A DNA stretch of 64,000 nucleotides from Betaproteobacteria bacterium (GCA_947453725.1 CANGHH010000011.1:88820-152819); one strand, 5' to 3'; shown: positions 37,542 to 46,975, counted from the stretch's first letter. Notes: generated from the sequence alone by a model not told the origin. Numbers and translations are program-made.

Positions 37542-38744
37542 ATGTCGCCGATCCTGACCCCGCCCCGCATCCCTGGCCGTCGCTTCCTGCACTCGCCTGG
37601 CCCGACACCGCTGCCCGATGCGGTGCTGCACGCGATGAGTCAGCAGCCGATGGACCTGGCCGACCCCCGCGTGGACGCCAACATCGCGGCCTGCGAAGAC
37701 GGCCTGCGCCGCCTGCTGAACAGCCCGGCGGCCGACGTCTTCTTCTTCGCCGCCAATGGCCACGGCGCCTGGGAGGCGGTGGTCGAGAACGTGGCCGACC
37801 TCGGCGCCACGGTGCTGGTCGCCGGCACCGGGCATTTCAGCGAATCCTGGGCCGTGCAGACCGAGGCGCTGGGCCGTCAGGTGCTGCGCACGCCCTGGCG
37901 CGAAGGCTGGCCGATCGACGCCAGCGCCATCGAACAGGCGCTGCGCGACGACCGCGGCCATGCCGTTCAGGCGGTCTTTGCCGTCCACACCGACACCGCC
38001 AGCAGCCTGAGCAGCGACCTCGCCGCGATCCGCCGCGCCATCGACGCCGCGGGCCACCCGGCGCTGCTGGTCGTCGACGTCGTGGCCTCGGCCGGCGCGG
38101 CGCCTTTCGACATGGACGCGCTGGGGGTCGACGTCGCGATGGGCGCGTCGCAGAAGGGCCTGATGTGCCCGCCCGGCGTCGGCTGGGTGGCCGTGAAGGC
38201 GCGCGGCATGGCCGCGGCGCGGGCCAACCCGGCGCCGCGCTTCTACTGGGACTGGGTGCGCCGCCGCGATGACCTCAGCTACCGCAAGTTCTGCGGCACG
38301 CCGCCGCAGAACCTGCTGTTCGGGCTGGAAGCGGCGCTCGGCCTGATCTTCAGCGAAGGCTTGCCGGCCGTCCACGCGCGCCACGCGCTGCTGGCCGGTG
38401 CGGTGCACGCGGCCGTCGAGGGCTGGGCCAGCGCCGGCGCCCTCGGTTTCTTCGCCCGGGACGCGGCGGCGCGATCGGTCAGCGTCACCACCATCACCGT
38501 GCCGCCGGGCACCGACGTCGAGGCGCTGCGCAGCGTGGCGCGCGAACGCTTCCAGGTCTCGATGGCTGGCGGCCTGGGCCCGCTGGCCGGGCGGGCCTTC
38601 CGCATCGGCCACCTCGGCGACTGCAACCCGGCGATGGTCCTCGGCGCGCTGGGCGGGGTCGAAGCGGCCCTGCGCGTGCAGGGCATCGCGGTGGGCGACG
38701 GCGTCACGCGCGCCGTGCAGCACCTGGCGCAGGGCGCCGCATGA
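37542..38744 (+). CDS. class-V aminotransferase (alanine/serine-glyoxylate type)
   Basis: A 400-residue PLP enzyme of the alanine-glyoxylate / serine-glyoxylate aminotransferase family. It begins MSPILTPPRIPGRRFLHSPGPTPLP. The substrate-contact stretch HTDTASSL and the PLP lysine in GASQKGLMCPPGVGWV are visible. It is not SerC, which has a different fold subgroup and motif. Its stop overlaps the egtD start (ATGA), so both proteins are co-translated; a role in ergothioneine-related sulfur chemistry is possible but only inferred. Confidence 0.88.
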   Translation: MSPILTPPRIPGRRFLHSPGPTPLPDAVLHAMSQQPMDLADPRVDANIAACEDGLRRLLNSPAADVFFFAANGHGAWEAVVENVADLGATVLVAGTGHFSESWAVQTEALGRQVLRTPWREGWPIDASAIEQALRDDRGHAVQAVFAVHTDTASSLSSDLAAIRRAIDAAGHPALLVVDVVASAGAAPFDMDALGVDVAMGASQKGLMCPPGVGWVAVKARGMAAARANPAPRFYWDWVRRRDDLSYRKFCGTPPQNLLFGLEAALGLIFSEGLPAVHARHALLAGAVHAAVEGWASAGALGFFARDAAARSVSVTTITVPPGTDVEALRSVARERFQVSMAGGLGPLAGRAFRIGHLGDCNPAMVLGALGGVEAALRVQGIAVGDGVTRAVQHLAQGAA

Positions 38745-39745
38745 AGCCGACCGCCGCCCCGACCGCGGTGCTCGCGCTGCCGGCTTTCCTGCCGCGCGCC
38801 GCGGCCAACGCCGCCGCCAATGATGCTGCGCCGGCCGACGAACTGCGCGCCGGCCTGTACTTGCCGCGGGCCACCGTGTCGCCTAAATTTCTCTACGACC
38901 GCCTCGGATCGGCGCTGTTCACGGCCATCACCGAACTGCCCGAGTACTACCCGACGCGCACCGAAGCCGCGATCTTCAGCGCGCAGGCCGCCGACATCGC
39001 CGCCTTCCTGCGCCCGGCCCTGCCGGCCAGCTACGCGCTGGTCGACCTGGGTGCCGGCGACGGCGCCAAGGCCGCGCGCCTGTTCCCGGCGTTGCAGCCC
39101 GCGCACTACGTGGCGGTGGATATTTCCGAGGACTACCTGCAGCAGGCCCTGGCCGCGCTGCAGCGCCAGTTCCCGGCGCTGCGCATGACCGGCGTCGGGC
39201 TGGACTTCGCGCAGCACCTGAGGCTGCCCGCCGGCCTGCTGCAAGGTCCGTCGCTGGTCTTCTACCCGGGCTCCAGCATCGGCAACTTCAGCCCCGAAGC
39301 CGCGCTGCGGCTGCTGCGCCAGGCGCACGGCCTGGCCGATGGCGGCGGGCTGCTGATCGGCGCCGACCTGCTCAAGACGCCGGCGGTGCTGGAAGCCGCC
39401 TACGACGACGAACTGGGCGTGACCGCGGCCTTCAACCTGAATCTGCTGCGCCACCTCAACGCCTGCATCGGCAGCGACTTCAGCGTGCGCGACTGGCGCC
39501 ATGTGGCCTTGTTCAACGCCACCGAGAGCCGCATCGAGATGCACCTGGAAGCGCGCCGCGCGCTGCAGGTGCAGTGGCCGGGCGGCGGGCGCGAATTCGC
39601 CGCCGGCGAGCGCATCCACACCGAAAGCTCCCACAAGTGGGCGCCCGGCGATTTCGAGGCCCTGCTGCGCGACGCCGGCTGGCGCCAGCCGCGGCGCTGG
39701 ACCGACGGCGCCGGCTGGTTCGGCGTGTTCGCCGCGCGGGCCTGA
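38741..39745 (+). CDS. egtD: L-histidine N-alpha-methyltransferase (ergothioneine pathway)
   Basis: A 334-residue SAM-dependent enzyme that makes hercynine (trimethylhistidine) from histidine. Family marks are YDRLGSALFTAITELPEYYPTRTE, VDLGAGDGAKAARL (SAM site), FYPGSSIGNFSPEAA, and ESRIEMHLEA near the C-terminus. The partner sulfoxide synthase EgtB is not in this window. It is coupled to the class-V aminotransferase. A long Ala-rich N-terminus (about 40 residues) precedes the conserved part. Confidence 0.93.
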   Translation: MKPTAAPTAVLALPAFLPRAAANAAANDAAPADELRAGLYLPRATVSPKFLYDRLGSALFTAITELPEYYPTRTEAAIFSAQAADIAAFLRPALPASYALVDLGAGDGAKAARLFPALQPAHYVAVDISEDYLQQALAALQRQFPALRMTGVGLDFAQHLRLPAGLLQGPSLVFYPGSSIGNFSPEAALRLLRQAHGLADGGGLLIGADLLKTPAVLEAAYDDELGVTAAFNLNLLRHLNACIGSDFSVRDWRHVALFNATESRIEMHLEARRALQVQWPGGGREFAAGERIHTESSHKWAPGDFEALLRDAGWRQPRRWTDGAGWFGVFAARA

Positions 39746-39908
39746 GCCACGCGCGCCGCCGGGCCCACGGCCGCGGCGGCCGTCGATTCAAGTTTGAGGC
39801 GGCGGCGGCCGATATCCAGGAAACGCCGGGCGGCCGTGCCGGCGCTGTTCACCGCCATGGGGGCTGGTGCGCGGCGCGCGGGCTCTGGTCCATCGGCGAT
39901 GGATTCGC

Positions 39909-40811
39909 ATGCCCGCAACCAACCTCCCGCCCACCCCCCGTCGGTCCCGCCGCCGCAGGCGCAGCCCGCGCCGCCATTTCGGCGCCTTCATCGTGCTGCT
40001 GATGCTGGTCGGCCTGGGCGCGGCCTTTGCCGCTGTGGCCTGGCAGGCGGGGTTGTTCATGCCGCGAGGCCCGCGCTATTTCTTGCCGGGCGAGCAGCAC
40101 GGCGGCGAGCTGCTGCCGGTGGCCCACGCCTTGTCGCGGCACCACACCCATGCAGCGACGGAAGCCGCGCTAGACGCCGCTTCAGCCCCGCCGAAGCGGC
40201 CGACGGCCGACACCCTGGCGCTGCGCTACAGCTGTGTCTGGGGCCAGCCTGGCCAGGATCCCTACCGCGGCACCGTCGAGCAGGCCTTGCGCAGCGCAGC
40301 CTTGCCCGAAGAAGTGGTTCGGTCCATCGTCGAGCAGGTCCGCAGCGGCCAGCCGGTGGACCGCCTGGAAATCCGCCGTGACGGTGTTCGCGCGCTGGCC
40401 AGCGGTCGCATCTTCGACGCGCAGAACATCGCCATGACCTTTGGCAGGACGCTGTGCCTGAATACGCGCGTCAACTTCATCGACGGTCACATGGAGCTGG
40501 CCGCGCTGTACGAGGCCCTGACGGCCAGCGGACGTGTCGTCGCGGTGATGGTGCCCGAGGTCTCAGGCAACGTCGCGGTGCTCGGGCAGACCGACACGGT
40601 CAGGGGCAGTGGTTCCCTGTGGGCCCGTGGCGCGGGTGACGAGCGGCAAGCCTTCCGCTGGATGCCCGCCGTGCTGGACGGGTCCGGCGCAGCGGCCAGC
40701 GTCGTGGCTGGGCCCGAATCGCAGGTCGTGCCCGAACCCGGCACCCTGGCCTGCGTGCTGGCGGCGCTGGGCGCGATGGGCCTGGTGCGCTGGTTGCGCC
40801 GCCGGGCTTAG
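39909..40811 (+). CDS. PEP-CTERM sorting-signal protein
   Basis: A 300-residue exported protein. It starts MPATNLPPTP, then a very basic stretch (RRSRRRRRSPRRH), an N-terminal membrane helix (about 24-46) and an extracytoplasmic body with no recognised domain. It ends in VPEPGTLACVLAALGAMGLVRWLRRRA: the PEP motif, a helix and a basic tail, the sorting signal processed by exosortase. Such proteins are usually surface or biofilm-matrix related. An unusual point is the membrane helix at both ends. The exosortase is not in the window. Confidence 0.8.
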   Translation: MPATNLPPTPRRSRRRRRSPRRHFGAFIVLLMLVGLGAAFAAVAWQAGLFMPRGPRYFLPGEQHGGELLPVAHALSRHHTHAATEAALDAASAPPKRPTADTLALRYSCVWGQPGQDPYRGTVEQALRSAALPEEVVRSIVEQVRSGQPVDRLEIRRDGVRALASGRIFDAQNIAMTFGRTLCLNTRVNFIDGHMELAALYEALTASGRVVAVMVPEVSGNVAVLGQTDTVRGSGSLWARGAGDERQAFRWMPAVLDGSGAAASVVAGPESQVVPEPGTLACVLAALGAMGLVRWLRRRA

Positions 40812-41569
40812 GCCTTGGTCGCTGCGGACTCGCCCAGCCCGGCGTCCAGCCCGGCGCGCTCGTCGAAGACGAAGCAGTCGCCGCGCCAGTGCGGTGCGCC
40901 GGGCGCCGCTTCGAAGTAGCGCAGGATGCCGCCGTCGAGCTGCAGCACGTGCGCCACGCCGGCCTCGGCCATCCACAGCGCGGCCTTCTCGCATCGGATG
41001 CCGCCGGTGCAGTAGCTGACCACGGTCTTGCCCTGCAGTTCGCCGCGGTGGACTTGCAGCGCAGCCGGGAAGTCGCTGAACTTGGCCAGTCGCCAGTCGA
41101 TGGCGCCTTCGAAGGCGCCGGCGTCGACCTCGAAGCCGTTCCGGGTGTCCAGCATCACCAGCTCGCGGCCGGCGTCGCAGCGGCCGGCGTCCAGCCAGCG
41201 CGCCAGCGTGGCGGCGTCGACCGCTGGGGCGCGGCCGGCCTGGGGACGCACCGCGGGCTGGTTCATGCGGATGATTTCGGGCTTGAACTTCACGCGCAGG
41301 TGCTTGAAGGGCAGGGTGGTGCTGCGGTGGCTCTTCAGCTCCAGCGTGGCGAAGCGCGGGTCGGCCTGCAGGCCGCGCAGCCAGGCCTCGACGGCAGCGG
41401 GCGCGCCAGCCAGCGACAGGTTGATGCCCTCGGGCGCGATCAGCACCGTGCCCCTCAGGCCGCCGGCCCGGGCCGCCGCTTCCAGCCGGCCACGCAGCGA
41501 AGGGCCATCGTCAATTTCAACGAAGCGGTAGGCCGCGACGATGGCGACGGGGGCGGCGGTTCCAGGCAC
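40808..41569 (-). CDS. trhO: rhodanese-domain tRNA uridine hydroxylase, TrhO-like (copy 2)
   Basis: A 253-residue TrhO homologue: AAYRFVEIDDGPSLRGRLE, IAPEGINLSLAGA, LKVKFKPEII-like segment (VKFKPEIIRM) and the rhodanese loop YCTGGIRCEK. No ATG suits the start; the GTG at 41569 is the best guess, just before conserved sequence. It is divergent from dnaE with 36 bases between, so promoters must overlap. It is more like the classical TrhO than copy 1 and probably carries out U34 hydroxylation. Confidence 0.88.
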   Translation of the reverse strand: MPGTAAPVAIVAAYRFVEIDDGPSLRGRLEAAARAGGLRGTVLIAPEGINLSLAGAPAAVEAWLRGLQADPRFATLELKSHRSTTLPFKHLRVKFKPEIIRMNQPAVRPQAGRAPAVDAATLARWLDAGRCDAGRELVMLDTRNGFEVDAGAFEGAIDWRLAKFSDFPAALQVHRGELQGKTVVSYCTGGIRCEKAALWMAEAGVAHVLQLDGGILRYFEAAPGAPHWRGDCFVFDERAGLDAGLGESAATKA

Positions 41570-41605
41570 GGCGTCGATTGTAGGGACGGCCTCGATAATG
41601 GCGGG

Positions 41606-44600
41606 ATGAGCTTCGTCCACCTGCGCACCCACACCGAATACTCCGTCGTCGACGGCACCCTGCGCATCGCCGAAGTGGCCGCCGCGGCCCGCCAGGACGG
41701 CCAGCCGGCGCTGGCCATCAGCGACTTGAACAACCTGTTCGGCGCGGTCAAGTTCTACAAGGCCTGCCGCGGCATGGGCGTGCAACCGATCATCGGCGCG
41801 GACCTGCTGATGGAGCCGCGCGCCGACATCTCGGGCAGCGACAAGCAGGCCAGCCGCCTGCTGCTGCTGGTGCAGAGCACCGAGGGCTACCTGAACCTGA
41901 GCGAGTTGCTCGCGCGCGCCTGGGTCAGCAACGCGCAGCGCGCGCAGGCCTGGGTGAAATGGGAATGGCTGGAGCAACTGGGCGGCGGGCTGATCGCGCT
42001 GTCGGGCGCCGACCTGGGCGCCGTCGGCACGGCCCTGCTGGCCGGCGATGCCGAACGCGCGGAAGCCAACGCCCGGCGCCTGGCCGAGTGCTTCCCGGGG
42101 CGTTTCTACATCGAGGTCCAGCGCGCCGGTCTGCCGACCAACGAGACCCATGTGCGCGCCGCCGTGCCGCTGGCCGCCCGACTCGGCCTGCCGGTGGTGG
42201 CCACCCACCCGATCCAGTTCCTGGAAGCCGACGATTTCGACGCCCACGAGGCGCGCGTCTGCATCGCCGAAGGCGAAACCCTGGCCAACCCACGCCGCCC
42301 CAAGCGCTTCACGCGCGAGCAGCATTTCCAGAGTGCCGCGCAGATGGCCCGGCGCTTTGCCGATGTGCCGTCGGCCATCGCCAACAGCCTGCTGATCGCG
42401 CAACGCTGCAACCTGAAGCTGGTGCTGGGCAAGCCGCAGCTGCCCGACTTCCCGACGCCCTTCATCGGCGGCGAGCCAGGTGAACGGGCGGGTGGCACGC
42501 GCATGCCGATCGAGGCCTATTTCCGCCAGGCCTCGCACGATGGCCTCGAGAAGCGCCTGCAGGCCCTGTTCCCCGACCCGGTGAAGCGCGAACAGCAGCG
42601 TCCTACCTACGTGGACAGGCTGGAATTCGAGCTGACCACCATCATCAAGATGGGCTTCCCGGGCTACTTCCTGATCGTCTCGGACTTCATCGTCTGGGCC
42701 AAGGAGAACGGCTGTCCGGTGGGGCCGGGCCGCGGCTCGGGCGCCGGTTCGCTGGTGGCCTATGCGCTGTTCATCACCGACCTCGACCCGCTGCACTACA
42801 AACTGCTGTTCGAGCGTTTCCTGAACCCCGAACGCGTGTCGATGCCCGACTTCGACATCGACTTCTGCCAGGCCAACCGCGACCGCGTCATCGAGTACGT
42901 CAAGGACAAGTACGGCCGCGAGGCGGTCAGCCAGATCGCCACCTTCGGCACCATGGCCAGCAAGGCCGCTTTGCGCGACGTCGGCCGCGTGCTGGGCATG
43001 GGCTACGGCCACGTCGACAGCGTCGCCAAGCTGGTGCCCGGCCTGCCCGGCAAGACCTACACGCTGGCACCGGTGCCGGAGAAGCCGGACCCGGGCCTGA
43101 TCTACGTGCGCCAGGAAGTGCCCGAACTGGAACAGCGCGAGGCCGCTGAAGAAGAGGTGGCCGAGCTGCTGAGCCTGGCCACGCGCGTCGAAGGCCTGGT
43201 CCGCAACATCGGCATGCACGCCGGCGGCGTGCTGATCGCGCCGGGCAAGATCACCGACTTCTGCCCGCTCTACCAGCAGCCTGGCAGCGACAGCGCGGTC
43301 AGCCAGTTCGACAAGGACGACGTCGAATCCATCGGCCTGGTGAAGTTCGACTTTTTGGGCCTGGCCACGCTGACGATTCTGGAGTTGGCCAAGAACAGCA
43401 TCCGCCAGCGTCGGCCCAAGCTGGCCGACTTCAATTACGAGTCGATACCGCTGAACGACGCCCGCGTCTACAAGCTGTTCACCGACGGCCTGACCGAGGC
43501 CGTGTTCCAGTTCGAGTCCCGCGGCATGCAGGCCATGCTGCGCGAGGCCAAGCCGACGCGGCTGGAAGACCTGATCGCACTGAACGCGATGTTCCGGCCG
43601 GGCCCGATGGAGAACATCCCGAGCTTCTGCGCGCGCAAGGCCGGCAAGGAAGAGATCGTCTACCCGCACCCGCTGCTGGCGCCGGTGCTGGACGAGACCT
43701 ACGGCATCTTCGTCTACCAGGAACAGGTGATGCAGTCGGCCCAGGTGCTGGGCGGCTACAGCCTGGGCGGCGCCGACATGCTGCGCCGCGCGATGGGCAA
43801 GAAGAACGCCGAGGAGATGGCGAAGCACCGCAGCATCTTCCGCGAAGGCGCGGCGACGAAGAACATCGTCGCCGAGAAGGCCGACGAGGTCTTCGACCTG
43901 ATGGAGAAGTTCGCCGGCTACGGCTTCAACAAAAGCCACGCCGCCGCGTATTCCCTGCTCGCCTACCACACGGCCTGGATCAAGGTGCATTGCACGGCGG
44001 AGTTCTACGCCGCCAACATGACCATCGAGGCCGACAACACCGACAAGCTGAAGGTGTTGCTGAACGACGCCAAGCTCTTTGGTGTGACTTTCGATCCGCC
44101 CGATATCAACCGGGGCACGCTGCGCTTCGAGCCGATCAGCGACAGCCGCGTGCGCTACGGGCTGGGCGCCATCAAGGGCTCGGGGCAGGGCGCCACCGAG
44201 GCCATCGTGGCGGCGCGCGAAGGCCAGGGTTCTCGCCAGGGCGGGCCCTTCCGCAGCCTGTTCGATTTTTGCGCCCGCGTCGACCGCAAGGCGGTCAACA
44301 AGCGCGCGGTGGAAGCGCTGGTCAAGGCCGGTGCCTTCGACTTGCTGCATGCCGACCGTGCCGCCACGCTGGCCAGCGTCGGCCTGGCCTTCGAGTGGGC
44401 CGACACCCAGGAGGCCAATGCGCAGCAGGGCGGCCTGTTCGACATGGGCGACAGCGTTGACAGCCACGGCAGCAGCACGCAGGAGCCGGCGCTGGTCCAC
44501 GTGCAGCCCTGGGACGTCCGCGAGCGCCTGATGCAGGAGAAGGCGGCGCTGGGTTTCTTCCTGTCGGGCCACCTTTTCGACGCCTGGCGCGACGAGGTGC

Positions 44601-45187
44601 AGCGCATCGCGCGCACGCCGCTGGCCGAACTGGCCGCCGCGGCGGCGGCCCGCCGCGGCCCGGGCGATGTGCAGGTGATGGCCGGCATCGTCACCGACGC
44701 GCGCAGCGTCAGCGGCCAGCGCGGCAAGGTGCTGATCTTCAAGCTCGACGACGGCAGCGAGGCCGTCGAAGCGGTGGTGAGCGACGAACTCATCGCGCTG
44801 CAGCGCGAACTGATGGTCGAGGACCAGTTGGTCATCGTGCAGGGCAAGCTGCAGCAGGATCGCTTCTCGGGCGGTGTGCGGCTGAACGTGCTGCAGGTCT
44901 GGGACCTGTCTGCCGCGCGGGCGCGCTTCGGGCGCTACATCGCGGTGGACATCAACGGCAGCCCGCCGCCCGTCGCCGACGTGCTGCGCCTGTGGCCGGC
45001 CAAACGGCTGGTCACCGAGCAGGGCGACCTGCAGCAAGGTCTGGCCATCCGCCTGCGCCTGCTCCGCAGCAGCGCCACGGCCGAGATCGAACTCGGCGAC
45101 GACGCCCGCTTCTGGCCCTGTGACGAGGCGCTGGCCCGCTGGCGCAGCATCGCCCACGGCGGTGCCGCCCGCATCGTCTACGAGTGA
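41606..45187 (+). CDS. dnaE: DNA polymerase III subunit alpha
   Basis: The replicative polymerase catalytic subunit, 1193 residues. The N-terminal PHP domain starts MSFVHLRTHTEYSVVDG; the polymerase core has GPGRGSGAGSLVAYAL and the metal-binding MPDFDIDFCQ; the tau-binding and OB-fold parts follow (VMAGIVTDARSVSGQRGKV). Full length and intact. The preceding 36 bases are shared with the divergent trhO. Confidence 0.97.
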   Translation: MSFVHLRTHTEYSVVDGTLRIAEVAAAARQDGQPALAISDLNNLFGAVKFYKACRGMGVQPIIGADLLMEPRADISGSDKQASRLLLLVQSTEGYLNLSELLARAWVSNAQRAQAWVKWEWLEQLGGGLIALSGADLGAVGTALLAGDAERAEANARRLAECFPGRFYIEVQRAGLPTNETHVRAAVPLAARLGLPVVATHPIQFLEADDFDAHEARVCIAEGETLANPRRPKRFTREQHFQSAAQMARRFADVPSAIANSLLIAQRCNLKLVLGKPQLPDFPTPFIGGEPGERAGGTRMPIEAYFRQASHDGLEKRLQALFPDPVKREQQRPTYVDRLEFELTTIIKMGFPGYFLIVSDFIVWAKENGCPVGPGRGSGAGSLVAYALFITDLDPLHYKLLFERFLNPERVSMPDFDIDFCQANRDRVIEYVKDKYGREAVSQIATFGTMASKAALRDVGRVLGMGYGHVDSVAKLVPGLPGKTYTLAPVPEKPDPGLIYVRQEVPELEQREAAEEEVAELLSLATRVEGLVRNIGMHAGGVLIAPGKITDFCPLYQQPGSDSAVSQFDKDDVESIGLVKFDFLGLATLTILELAKNSIRQRRPKLADFNYESIPLNDARVYKLFTDGLTEAVFQFESRGMQAMLREAKPTRLEDLIALNAMFRPGPMENIPSFCARKAGKEEIVYPHPLLAPVLDETYGIFVYQEQVMQSAQVLGGYSLGGADMLRRAMGKKNAEEMAKHRSIFREGAATKNIVAEKADEVFDLMEKFAGYGFNKSHAAAYSLLAYHTAWIKVHCTAEFYAANMTIEADNTDKLKVLLNDAKLFGVTFDPPDINRGTLRFEPISDSRVRYGLGAIKGSGQGATEAIVAAREGQGSRQGGPFRSLFDFCARVDRKAVNKRAVEALVKAGAFDLLHADRAATLASVGLAFEWADTQEANAQQGGLFDMGDSVDSHGSSTQEPALVHVQPWDVRERLMQEKAALGFFLSGHLFDAWRDEVQRIARTPLAELAAAAAARRGPGDVQVMAGIVTDARSVSGQRGKVLIFKLDDGSEAVEAVVSDELIALQRELMVEDQLVIVQGKLQQDRFSGGVRLNVLQVWDLSAARARFGRYIAVDINGSPPPVADVLRLWPAKRLVTEQGDLQQGLAIRLRLLRSSATAEIELGDDARFWPCDEALARWRSIAHGGAARIVYE

Positions 45188-45209
45188 ATTGGGCGGCCGC
45201 GACAAACAA

Positions 45210-45224
45210 GGCGCTGTAAGCGCC
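45210..45224 (+). terminator. hairpin after dnaE, terminator candidate
   Basis: A perfect 6-bp stem GGCGCT and AGCGCC around a 3-base loop, 23 bases after the dnaE stop, followed by a mildly T-rich TGTATT. Weak as an intrinsic terminator. Confidence 0.35.
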
Positions 45225-45270
45225 TGTATTCGGCGGGCCGGCCCGGCCCGGCAGCGCGCAAAGTGCGGGC

Positions 45271-46518
45271 ATGCAAGCAACGCCGCTCACCGCCCTGGTC
45301 CTCAGCGGCGGTGGTGCACGCGCCGCCTACCAGGTCGGCGTGTTGCGGGCGATCAGCCGCATGCGCCGGCAGGCCCTGGGGCCGGCCGCCTGGCCCAGCA
45401 ACCCTTTCGGCGTGATCTGCGGGACTTCTGCAGGCGCGCTCAATGCGATGGCCCTGGCCGCCCACGCCGACCGCTACGACGAAGCTGTCGAGCGACTGGT
45501 GCGGGTCTGGGACAACTTCAGCGCCGAACAGGTCTACCGCGCCGATTCGCTCGGCGTGATCCGCAGCGGCGCGCAGTGGCTGACCATGGTCTCGGTGGGC
45601 TGGGTGATCGCCCGCTGGCGGCGCGCGCGGCCCAAGTCCTTGCTCGACAACAGCCCGCTGCAGGCGCTGCTGGAAAAACTGGTGCCGCTGGACCGCCTGC
45701 CCTCGATGTTCGAGCAAGGCCATCTGCACGCGGTGGCCGTCACGGCGTCGAGCTACACCACCGGTGAGCACTGCACCTTCTACGACAGCGCAGCCCCGAT
45801 CGCACCCTGGCAGCGCTCGCAGCGGCTGGCCCTGCCGGGTCCGATCACGCAGGCGCATCTGCTGGCCTCGTCGGCCATCCCTTTTGTCTTCCCGGCCACC
45901 GCGCTGAGCGCCTCGGGGCAGTCCGGCTGGTTCGGCGACGGCTCGATGCGGCAGACCGCGCCGCTGTCACCGGCCATCCACCTCGGCGCACAACGCCTGC
46001 TGGTCATCGGTGCCGGCCGACTGCACGAACCGGCCGGGCGCGTGGTGGCCGACGCCGGCTACCCGAACCTGGCGCAGATCGCCGGCCACGCGATGTCCAG
46101 CATCTTCCTGGACGCCCTGGCGGTGGATGTCGAGCGCATGCGGCGCATCAACCGCACGCTGGCGCTGCTGCCGCCTTCTGTGCTGGCGGACACGCCGCTG
46201 CGGCAACTGGAGGCCCTGGTCATCGCGCCGACGCAGCGCCTGGACGACATTGCAGCGCGCCACCTCGGCGCCTTGCCCGCGCCGGTGCGGGCCCTGCTGC
46301 GCGGCGTCGGCGTGGGCGGCAGCGGCGAACAGGCCCGTGGCGCGGCGCTGGCCAGCTACCTGCTGTTCGAGGCGCCCTACACCCGCGAGTTGATGTCGCT
46401 GGGTGAGGCCGACACCGAAGCGCGCAGGGCCGAAGTCCTGCGCTTCTTCGGCTGGGACCGCGCGGCAGCCGGCCAGCCCGCCGCTGCGCATCGAGCGCTG
46501 GATCTGGCCTTGCCCTGA
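45271..46518 (+). CDS. patatin-like phospholipase
   Basis: A 415-residue lipid acyl hydrolase of the patatin family. The oxyanion glycines are LVLSGGGARAAYQVG, the nucleophile Ser is in GTSAG, and the Asp of the dyad is in WFGDGSMRQT. No signal peptide, so probably cytoplasmic or membrane-associated. Long C-terminal region (about residues 240-415) with no clear domain. Follows dnaE by 83 bases and may have its own promoter. Confidence 0.92.
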   Translation: MQATPLTALVLSGGGARAAYQVGVLRAISRMRRQALGPAAWPSNPFGVICGTSAGALNAMALAAHADRYDEAVERLVRVWDNFSAEQVYRADSLGVIRSGAQWLTMVSVGWVIARWRRARPKSLLDNSPLQALLEKLVPLDRLPSMFEQGHLHAVAVTASSYTTGEHCTFYDSAAPIAPWQRSQRLALPGPITQAHLLASSAIPFVFPATALSASGQSGWFGDGSMRQTAPLSPAIHLGAQRLLVIGAGRLHEPAGRVVADAGYPNLAQIAGHAMSSIFLDALAVDVERMRRINRTLALLPPSVLADTPLRQLEALVIAPTQRLDDIAARHLGALPAPVRALLRGVGVGGSGEQARGAALASYLLFEAPYTRELMSLGEADTEARRAEVLRFFGWDRAAAGQPAAAHRALDLALP

Positions 46519-46561
46519 GGCCAAGCCCGCTGCTTCGGCAGCGCCAGCGCCGCCCTTGCGT

Positions 46562-46921
46562 TCACGCGGCGTCCGACGCCTTGCGGGCCTTCTTGGACGG
46601 CTGGCCGTCCTTCGGCGCCTTGGCCGTCTTGCTGGCCTTGGCCGGCGCGGTGGCCGCGTTGTCGAAGGCCGAGCCCGCGACCGTCAGGCCGGCCTGCGAC
46701 AGCTTGGGCGCATTGCCGGCACCGATGCCGCCGACACGCTCGACCAGGTCGCCCCAGTTCTTGAAGGGGCCGGCCTCGCGGGCCTTGACGATCTTGCCCG
46801 AAAGCCCGGGGCCTATGCCCTTGACGGTTTCGAGCTCGGCGCGGCTGGCCTGGTTGGCGTCGGCGGCGCAGGCGTTGAGGGCGAAGACGGCCAGCACGGT
46901 GGCGATGAGTTGGCGGATCAT
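46562..46921 (-). CDS. exported helix-hairpin-helix protein (ComEA-like)
   Basis: A 119-residue protein starting MIRQLIATVLAVFALNACA, with a signal peptide (possible lipoprotein-like LNAC at 15-18). One helix-hairpin-helix motif follows (ETVKGIGPGLSGKIVKARE), then a Lys/Ala-rich basic tail (residues 93-119). ComEA proteins bind incoming DNA in competence; other competence genes are not seen here. Convergent with the patatin gene, 43 bases away. Confidence 0.82.
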   Translation of the reverse strand: MIRQLIATVLAVFALNACAADANQASRAELETVKGIGPGLSGKIVKAREAGPFKNWGDLVERVGGIGAGNAPKLSQAGLTVAGSAFDNAATAPAKASKTAKAPKDGQPSKKARKASDAA

Positions 46922-46975
46922 GGTGCGACTCCTGGATGGCGGTTGAGGGGGGAATCCAGCCCGCCGCGCATGGTT

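Noticed and set aside
37542..38744. Class-V aminotransferase as phosphoserine aminotransferase (SerC)
   Set aside because: The sequence around the PLP lysine and the N-terminal SPGPTPLP stretch match alanine/serine-glyoxylate aminotransferases instead.
40811..45280. A very long open frame (about 1490 codons) antisense to dnaE
   Set aside because: Such frames arise from GC-rich third positions. Only its last part, 40808-41569, encodes a recognisable protein (TrhO). The rest mirrors dnaE codons.
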